Assembly: GCF_000772935.1 (NCBI RefSeq)
Contig: NZ_JPVR01000080.1
Span: forward strand, 310,001 to 374,000
Direction of reading: 5' to 3'
From: Lysinibacillus boronitolerans JCM 21713 = 10a = NBRC 103108
GTDB taxonomy: Bacteria > Bacillota > Bacilli > Bacillales_A > Planococcaceae
DNA: 64,000 bases
Part shown: piece after piece, positions 59,047 through 64,000 of the stretch
How positions within the stretch are numbered: position 1 is the first letter of the stretch
Layout: each line of letters opens with the position of its first letter
Position numbers and translations under genes: made by a program
Notes under the pieces: generated by a model
Told to the model about the DNA's origin: nothing
Seen by the model: the letters and a program-made list of their open reading frames with translations, nothing else
The model's database searches: none

Positions 59047-59808
59047 TTATGAAAACATAGATTTTATTGGTTCAAATGATTTACGATGGTGAATAGTCGG
59101 TCCAAACTCTTCTAACGCTTTTAAATGCTGCTTTGTCCCATACCCTGCATGTTGCCCAAAGCCATACATCGGAAATTCCTCGTCTAATTGCTCCATATAC
59201 TCATCCCGTGCTGTTTTAGCTAAAATGGATGCAGCTGCTATCGCTAAGCTCTTAGCATCTCCTTTTATAATCGAATCTTGAGGAATTGTAATAGGTAATG
59301 TCATAGCATCGATTAAAACAACATCAGGCTTCGTCGATAATGATTCAACACTTGCCTTCATAGATTGTTTTGTTGCCTCATATATATTCAGTTCATCAAT
59401 TTGTTCGGCAGGTTGAAAATGAATTGAATAGCTTATGGCATGCTCTTTAATTAATGTTGCAAAGCCGTTTCGTTTATCCTTCGATAATTGCTTTGAGTCA
59501 TTCAGACCAACAAGTGCCTCACAATTTGTCGGTAAAATTACAGCTGCCGTCACGACCGGTCCTGCTAGTGGTCCCCGTCCTGCTTCATCTACACCCGCAA
59601 TAAATGCATCAGTTCCCCCATAGCTTAAATCGAATGCAACTTTTTTTTGGTGCTCTTGCAGTAATTGACGTTTTTTATCCTGTCTCTTTTGCCAAGTTAG
59701 CCATGCCTTTTGTATACCTGCTCTTTCATCCGCTGCAATTTCTTTCATCCAATCTTGCCATTCTTCAGCAGCCTTCAATGCACTTGTAATTTCCTTAATG
59801 GTTTTCAT
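59047..59808 (-). CDS. rnhB: Ribonuclease HII
   Basis: RNase HII removes ribonucleotides from DNA and RNA from RNA-DNA hybrids. The catalytic block IAGVDEAGRGPLAGPVVTAAVILP carries the first Asp-Glu pair; DSKQLSKDKR, LIDAMTLPI and IKGDAKSLAIAAASILAKTARDEYM complete the site. Start is the ATG at 59808 (253 residues), 6 bases after AGAAGGAG; an upstream start would add 9 residues. An N-terminal helical extension of about 70 residues is normal for Bacillus. Confidence 0.96.
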   Translation of the reverse strand: MKTIKEITSALKAAEEWQDWMKEIAADERAGIQKAWLTWQKRQDKKRQLLQEHQKKVAFDLSYGGTDAFIAGVDEAGRGPLAGPVVTAAVILPTNCEALVGLNDSKQLSKDKRNGFATLIKEHAISYSIHFQPAEQIDELNIYEATKQSMKASVESLSTKPDVVLIDAMTLPITIPQDSIIKGDAKSLAIAAASILAKTARDEYMEQLDEEFPMYGFGQHAGYGTKQHLKALEEFGPTIHHRKSFEPIKSMFS

Positions 59809-59930
59809 TGTGTACTCCTTCTTACTTCTATTCAATCAAACTATATCATGTTCGGTTCTTATGTAGTCTCTTTAACTCGAAAACTATTTTCCTCTCTATC
59901 ATCATTATCGGTTAAAAAATGTATTCCTAA

Positions 59931-59965
59931 AAGAAAAACTGCCACAAAAGAACGTGTGACAGTTT
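59931..59965 (-). terminator. Terminator after rbgA
   Basis: AAACTGCCAC (59936-59945) pairs with GTGACAGTTT (59956-59965) with one mismatch tolerated. On the minus strand it is followed by TTCTTTT. It lies just after the rbgA stop. Confidence 0.75.
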
Positions 59966-59972
59966 CAAATCC

Positions 59973-60851
59973 TTATAGTTGTTCAGTTGTTTCTTTTTCT
60001 AACTGCTCGTCCACAAAATCAAAGGTAAGTTTACCTAATTGTAATCCACGGATATCTCGAACAATTAGTTGGGCCACTTGATCATAATCTATTTCTCCAC
60101 CAGGACCAAATACACGACGTAGCTTACCAATATGGTCAAAAGTATCCACTAACTCCTCATGGATAAACTCGAGACCGTAACGCTCCTCCATACGCTTTGG
60201 ATAATGATTAGATAAGAATCGTAACCCATAGACAGCTAGGTCTTCCATATTTGTAATAGTATCCTTAATAGCTCCAGTTAAAGCTAATTTAAAGCCAACT
60301 TCTTGATCCTCAAACTTTGGCCATAAAATACCTGGTGTATCCAATAGTTCAAGCTCTTTACCTACTTTGATCCATTGTTGTGCCTTTGTCACACCTGGTG
60401 TATTGCCCGTTTTAGCGATATTTTTTTTCGCTAAGCGATTAATCAATGTGGATTTGCCCACATTTGGAATGCCCACAATCATGGCACGAATAGCCCTAGG
60501 TTTCATTCCTTTTGCTTTCATGCGGTCAAATTTTTCTTTTAAAATTTCTTGTGCCGCTTTCGTGACTTGCTGTAAGCCCTTGCCCTCAAGTGAGTTAATG
60601 GCTACTGCTTTATGACCACGCTTTGCAAAATACTCTACCCATTTCCGTGTTTCTTGTTCATCTGCCATATCCGCTTTATTTAAGATCAAAAGACGAGGTT
60701 TTTGGTTAATGACTTCATCAATCATCGGATTACGTGAGGATAGCGGTAAACGTGCATCTATTAATTCAAATATAATATCGACAAGCTTTAATTTTTCAGT
60801 TACTTCACGTCGGGCTTTAGCCATATGCCCTGGAAACCATTGTATCGTCAC
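59973..60851 (-). CDS. rbgA: Ribosome biogenesis GTPase A (circularly permuted)
   Basis: RbgA (YlqF) is essential for late 50S assembly. The G motifs come in permuted order: G4 LNKAD near residue 58, G1 [14 protein letters not shown] near 120, and G3 DTPG near 170. The start is GTG at 60851 (292 residues), 7 bases after AGGAGG; its [20 protein letters not shown] matches B. subtilis. A longer open frame would add 18 residues of leader. It lies between lepB and rnhB. Confidence 0.96.
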   Translation of the reverse strand: MTIQWFPGHMAKARREVTEKLKLVDIIFELIDARLPLSSRNPMIDEVINQKPRLLILNKADMADEQETRKWVEYFAKRGHKAVAINSLEGKGLQQVTKAAQEILKEKFDRMKAKGMKPRAIRAMIVGIPNVGKSTLINRLAKKNIAKTGNTPGVTKAQQWIKVGKELELLDTPGILWPKFEDQEVGFKLALTGAIKDTITNMEDLAVYGLRFLSNHYPKRMEERYGLEFIHEELVDTFDHIGKLRRVFGPGGEIDYDQVAQLIVRDIRGLQLGKLTFDFVDEQLEKETTEQL

Positions 60852-60908
60852 AGCTATACCTCCTAAACTAAAAGAAAAAGGGAGTAATTTTGCTCTCCCT
60901 TTCATGCA

Positions 60909-61478
60909 TTACTTTACAATTTTTATGTCACTAAACGGCCAGAAAATCAGACTGGTATTACCAATAATTTCTTTCTGGTCAACAAGGCCAATATGTCGAC
61001 TGTCTTTACTATATCGACGATTATCTCCCATAACAAAGATATACCCCTCAGGAATGGTATTGCTATCCAAGGAAACATCAATGTCATTTAAGGTGAAATC
61101 TTCTGTTAAGGTCCCCTCAGTAATTTGCGCTTTATAGGCATCTAAATAGGGTTCATCAATTGGCTCACCATTTATATACAATTGATCATCCTTATACTCT
61201 AGTGTATCTCCTGGCAATCCAATTACACGCTTTATGTAATTTTTTTGTTCAGGTGCATGAAATACAACAATGTCAAAGCGTTTTGGCTCACCTATTTTAT
61301 AACCAATTTTATTCACAATCATTCGATCGCCATCTTCAAGGGTTGGCATCATGGACTCTCCATCAACTGCAATGGGTGTAAATAAAAAATATCGAATAAC
61401 TGCAGCAATCGCAAATGCAATTAATAGTGCTTTTGTCCATTCCCATAATTCATTTTTTTCTTTCACTTGTTTTTCCAT
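60909..61478 (-). CDS. lepB: Type I signal peptidase
   Basis: It cleaves signal peptides on the outer face of the membrane. One N-terminal membrane helix (about residues 13-32) precedes the catalytic Ser in GESMMPTLEDGD and Lys in KRVIGLPGD; the substrate-binding VMGDNRRYSKDSRHIG block follows. Length is 189 residues, the size of Bacillus SipS. It lies between rplS and rbgA. Confidence 0.95.
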   Translation of the reverse strand: MEKQVKEKNELWEWTKALLIAFAIAAVIRYFLFTPIAVDGESMMPTLEDGDRMIVNKIGYKIGEPKRFDIVVFHAPEQKNYIKRVIGLPGDTLEYKDDQLYINGEPIDEPYLDAYKAQITEGTLTEDFTLNDIDVSLDSNTIPEGYIFVMGDNRRYSKDSRHIGLVDQKEIIGNTSLIFWPFSDIKIVK

Positions 61479-61530
61479 TGAGAATTGCCTCCTCGTCTAA
61501 CACCATTTTAGATGATAGTGAATAAAGATG

Positions 61531-61575
61531 ACAAGCAAAAAGAAAAGAGGCTTGAACACAAGCCCCTCACTTTTA
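61531..61575 (-). terminator. Terminator after rplS
   Basis: GAGGCTTG (61547-61554) pairs with CAAGCC-c-CTC (61559-61568) around a 4-base loop. On the minus strand it is followed by TTTTCTTTTTG. Confidence 0.8.
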
Positions 61576-61583
61576 AGTCATAA

Positions 61584-61928
61584 TTATCGAATTTCTTTAA
61601 TACGAGCAGCTTTACCACGTAGGTTACGTAGGTAGTAAAGTTTAGCACGACGTACTTTACCACGACGTACAACTTCTAAGTTAGCGATTTTTGGTGTGTG
61701 TACAGGGAATGTACGCTCAACACCTACACCGTAAGAAATTTTACGAACTGTGAAAGTTTCGCTAATTCCGCCACCACGACGTTTAATTACTACACCTTCG
61801 AAAATTTGGATACGTTCACGAGTACCCTCTACTACTTTCACGTGTACCTTAACAGTATCACCAGGACGGAAAGCTGGTAGATCAGAGCGAAGCTGAGATT
61901 TTGTAATTTCTGCAATAATGTTTGACAT
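61584..61928 (-). CDS. rplS: Large ribosomal subunit protein bL19
   Basis: L19 contacts the 30S-50S interface. The 114-residue protein has [47 protein letters not shown] and the basic tail [20 protein letters not shown]. It is preceded by a leader that resembles the L19 autoregulatory RNA. Confidence 0.99.
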   Translation of the reverse strand: MSNIIAEITKSQLRSDLPAFRPGDTVKVHVKVVEGTRERIQIFEGVVIKRRGGGISETFTVRKISYGVGVERTFPVHTPKIANLEVVRRGKVRRAKLYYLRNLRGKAARIKEIR

Positions 61929-61943
61929 TGTTTTCTCTCCTTA

Positions 61944-62015
61944 GACAGATGCTCTTGCACGCAATCTATGCCACAGCGGAACACCGTAATTCAGTACTTC
62001 ACATAGAAGTACAGA
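61944..62015 (-). promoter_or_regulatory. L19-type ribosomal protein leader RNA
   Basis: Upstream of rplS the minus strand reads GTTCCGCTGTGGC, then CGTGCAAGAGCATCTGTC, close to what I recall of the Bacillus L19 leader (GTTTCCGCTGTGAA...GTGCAAGAGCATCTGT). A perfect 7-bp hairpin, GTACTTC at 61996-62002 with GAAGTAC at 62008-62014, precedes it. Such leaders let L19 repress its own synthesis. Confidence 0.65.
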
Positions 62016-62021
62016 TTAGAT

Positions 62022-62050
62022 GTTATCATAAATAGGGTCGGCAATCAAGC
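62022..62050 (-). promoter_or_regulatory. Predicted sigma-A promoter of rplS
   Basis: On the minus strand TTGATT (62045-62050), 17 bases, TGA-TAACAT (-10 at 62022-62027) with an extended -10. It overlaps the end of trmD, so rplS with its leader can be transcribed separately. Confidence 0.5.
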
Positions 62051-62785
62051 ATCTAGATGATTGTTTTTTAGTTTTTCTAGATACAATTTTTGCTTATCTG
62101 TTAATGGATATTGCTCCAGTAAGTCTGGACGGCGTTCAAAAGTTCTTTTCAGTGACTGTTCCTCTCGCCATTGCTCGATTTTAGCATGATTCCCCGATAA
62201 TAAAACATCGGGTACCTTCATGCCACGGAACTCAGCAGGTCGTGTATAATGTGGATGCTCAAGTAGACCCGTTGAAAAAGAATCCTGGATATGTGAATCC
62301 TCTTGCCCTAAGACACCGGGTAATAATCTAACTACACTATCAATAACAGTCATAGCACCTAATTCCCCACCTGTTAAGACAAAATCGCCAATGGAAATTT
62401 CGTCTGTCACGAGGTGCTGACGTATACGCTCATCATAGCCTTCATAATGACCACATAAGAACACCAACTCTGTTTCCTGCGCTAGCTCTTCTGCTTTTTT
62501 CTGCGTAAAGCGTTCACCCTGAGGACACATTAATATGATACGTGGCTGTTTATCTGCCGTTATAGCCTCTACTGCACTAAACATCGGTTCAGGCTTTAAT
62601 ACCATACCTGCACCACCACCATATGGATAGTCGTCAACCTGATTATGCTTGTTCCCTGAAAATGTACGAATATCCGTTACCTCTAACTTTACAGCACCCT
62701 TTTCTTGTGCCTTCTTTAAAATAGATGCACCAAAAACGCCTGAAAACATATCCGGGAACAGGCTCAATACATGAATATTCATCAT
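62045..62785 (-). CDS. trmD: tRNA (guanine-37-N1)-methyltransferase
   Basis: TrmD methylates G37 of tRNAs reading CNN codons, preventing +1 frameshifts. SPOUT-fold blocks are [47 protein letters not shown] and [17 protein letters not shown], forming the trefoil knot. Length is 246 residues. The ATG overlaps the rimM stop (ATGA). Confidence 0.98.
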   Translation of the reverse strand: MMNIHVLSLFPDMFSGVFGASILKKAQEKGAVKLEVTDIRTFSGNKHNQVDDYPYGGGAGMVLKPEPMFSAVEAITADKQPRIILMCPQGERFTQKKAEELAQETELVFLCGHYEGYDERIRQHLVTDEISIGDFVLTGGELGAMTVIDSVVRLLPGVLGQEDSHIQDSFSTGLLEHPHYTRPAEFRGMKVPDVLLSGNHAKIEQWREEQSLKRTFERRPDLLEQYPLTDKQKLYLEKLKNNHLDA

Positions 62786-63297
62786 AATAAGCCTTCCATA
62801 ACATGAATGACTATTTTTTTGTCCATAACATCAATATCTTTCACGATATCTTCTATATAAGGGATATAGTGTTCTTTCTTAGAGCCTTTTACTACCCAAA
62901 CATCGTTTGCCCCTGTTTGCAGGATCTCTGTCACAACACCGATTGTTTCGCCCTCTTCAGAAATAACTGTGCAGCCTATTATTTCATGGAAAAAGAACTC
63001 ATTTTCTTCAAGAAGATCATCAGTCATTTGATCTTTAGTCACTTTCAGCATGCCTTCTTTAAATGGCTCAACCAAGTTGATATTGTTCATGCCTTCAAAA
63101 GTTAATAAAATAAAGTTTTTATGACGACGCATAGAGTCAATCGTTACCCAGGTTGGCTTCTTATCGTCTTTTTTAAAGGCAGCAAGCTTATTTCCTACCG
63201 CAAAACGCTCTTCTTCAAAGTCTGTTGTCGATAATACACGTACCTCACCACGAATACCGTGCGTATTGACAATTCGACCTACATTAAACCATTCCAT
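62782..63297 (-). CDS. rimM: Ribosome maturation factor RimM
   Basis: RimM assists 30S head assembly and binds S19. The N-terminal domain opens with [24 protein letters not shown], and the C-terminal PRC-barrel contains [31 protein letters not shown] and [12 protein letters not shown]. Length is 171 residues. A 374-base gap lies upstream. Confidence 0.97.
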   Translation of the reverse strand: MEWFNVGRIVNTHGIRGEVRVLSTTDFEEERFAVGNKLAAFKKDDKKPTWVTIDSMRRHKNFILLTFEGMNNINLVEPFKEGMLKVTKDQMTDDLLEENEFFFHEIIGCTVISEEGETIGVVTEILQTGANDVWVVKGSKKEHYIPYIEDIVKDIDVMDKKIVIHVMEGLL

Positions 63298-63522
63298 TCT
63301 ACTTTCACCTCGTAAAAAACATGCTTATCTCCACAATGCATCTCGCTTATCCAAAAAAGGTTCCGTTCTTGCAAATGTGCTTTGGAAGAATGTTGTTTTA
63401 GCTAAGACTCATTTGTCTTGTTAAGAATAATATAAGCAATATCCTTTAGCTATACTCCTTATTCAAGCTTTAATTTCCACTTAAATAGAAGTCATAGCGA
63501 TATGCTGATGTTAAAAAAAGAT
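63298..63522. other. rimM-khpA intergenic region
   Basis: This AT-rich stretch (part of a 374-base gap) has no gene. The short repeat AAGAC-tcattt-GTCTT lies near 63404-63419. A GAGGTGA ribosome binding site for rimM lies at its low end. I cannot place a confident promoter. Confidence 0.45.
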
Positions 63523-63560
63523 AAAAAAAGGAAGGAACCTACAAGCTCCCTCCTTTTTCG
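63523..63560 (-). terminator. Terminator after khpA
   Basis: On the minus strand AAAAAGGAGGGA and TCCTTCCTTTTTTT form a stem with one G-U pair around a 10-base loop, ending in a T-run. It closes the rpsP-khpA unit about 110 bases after khpA. Confidence 0.75.
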
Positions 63561-63671
63561 TCCAGATTTTACGCTTCATACTAAAAGGCCACTTCGAACT
63601 CCTAAGCGACATGTAAACACACCTATCAGGACTCACTAGTACTTGTTGCAAGAGCGTGAAAATCTTTTCTA

Positions 63672-63905
63672 TTAATCCAATATATCGACGTAGGTCTTCT
63701 TTTGATGGTGACTACCTGCCGCTGAATAAACAATTGTACGAATCGCTTTTGCTACTCGCCCTTGCTTGCCTATGACTTTCCCTCTATCCTCTGGATGAAC
63801 AAAAAGTTTATAAACAATTCGATTTGCATTTTCATCCGTCTCAATACGAACTTCTTCTGGATAATCGACTAACGGTAAAACGATTGCTTCAATCAGCTGC
63901 TTCAA
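63672..63905 (-). CDS. khpA: KH-domain RNA-binding protein KhpA
   Basis: KhpA is a 77-residue single KH-domain protein that pairs with KhpB (Jag/EloR) and binds RNA, affecting cell-division and cell-wall genes. The GxxG loop is GKQGRVAKAIRTIV near residue 46. The family start MKQLIEAIVLPLVDYPEEV is present. It follows rpsP by 15 bases, as in B. subtilis (ylqC). Confidence 0.95.
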   Translation of the reverse strand: MKQLIEAIVLPLVDYPEEVRIETDENANRIVYKLFVHPEDRGKVIGKQGRVAKAIRTIVYSAAGSHHQKKTYVDILD

Positions 63906-63920
63906 AGACGTCGCCCCCGA

Positions 63921-64000
63921 TTATTTACTGAATTTTTGGTTATGGAATTTTTCCATGATACCTTGTTCTGAGAACAAGTTACGTACTGTATCTGATGGTT
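63921..64000 (-). CDS. rpsP: Small ribosomal subunit protein bS16, C-terminal end (truncated by window edge)
   Basis: Only the last 26 codons are in the window, reading PSDTVRNLFSEQGIMEKF then HNQKFSK and stop. PSDTVRNLF is the conserved S16 segment. It lies directly upstream of khpA, the usual Bacillus order. The start and most of the gene lie beyond position 64000. Confidence 0.93.
   Translation of the reverse strand, partial: PSDTVRNLFSEQGIMEKFHNQKFSK

Overview
The window comes from a low-GC, Gram-positive, flagellated bacterium of the order Bacillales. It carries PolC-type replicase, CodY, HslVU with a Bacillus-type N terminus, a Bacillus subtilis-like fla/che operon of about 30 kb, SwrB- and SwrD-like proteins, and AT-rich DNA with strong AGGAGG ribosome binding sites. 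Protein style and gene order suggest a Lysinibacillus or close Planococcaceae relative; that is an inference, since no rRNA is present. Every confident gene lies on the minus strand, so transcription runs from high to low coordinates. The order rpsP-khpA-rimM-trmD-rplS ... fla/che ... rpsB-tsf-pyrH-frr-uppS-cdsA-dxr-rseP-proS-polC matches the B. subtilis chromosome almost gene for gene.

Layout in transcription order. (1) 64000-59047: ribosome and tRNA maturation (rpsP end, khpA, rimM, trmD, rplS with an L19-type leader), signal peptidase lepB, ribosome-assembly GTPase rbgA and rnhB. (2) 58990-56802: a FliK-like protein (ylqG) and a stand-alone FlhB C-domain protein (ylqH). (3) 56639-49961: sucCD, dprA, topA, trmFO. 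(4) 49673-45940: xerC, hslV, hslU, codY, closed by a strong terminator. (5) 45939-44903: a 1-kb intergenic region without a convincing gene, holding two near-identical terminator hairpins and a likely fla/che promoter. (6) 44902-18175: the flagellar/chemotaxis operon flgB-flgC-fliEFGHIJ-motE-like-fliK-flgD-flgE-swrD-fliLMY-cheY-fliOPQR-flhBAFG-cheBAWCD plus a small membrane protein, ending in a terminator. (7) 17900-15003: an accessory unit of three deaminase/amidohydrolase genes with a terminator on each side. (8) 14564-12880: sigD with its own predicted promoter, a conserved 100-aa protein and a SwrB-like protein. (9) 12723-3262: rpsB, tsf, pyrH, frr, uppS, cdsA, dxr, rseP, proS. (10) 2991-1: the N-terminal 997 codons of polC, cut by the window edge.

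The flagellar block encodes rod, MS-ring, C-ring, export apparatus, hook, placement and chemotaxis parts, but no flagellin or stators. The most unusual feature is the deaminase trio (a guanine-deaminase-like CDA enzyme plus two tandem AtzC/CodA-like amidohydrolases) at the place where B. subtilis has cheD directly followed by sigD. The insertion separates sigD from fla/che transcription, so sigD here probably uses its own extended -10 promoter. Further unexplained structure includes GC-rich or long palindromes beside flgE, a 16-bp perfect inverted repeat between rseP and proS, overlapping hairpins ahead of the deaminase operon, and duplicated terminators between codY and flgB. Promoters, hairpins and family assignments were read by eye and not computed.
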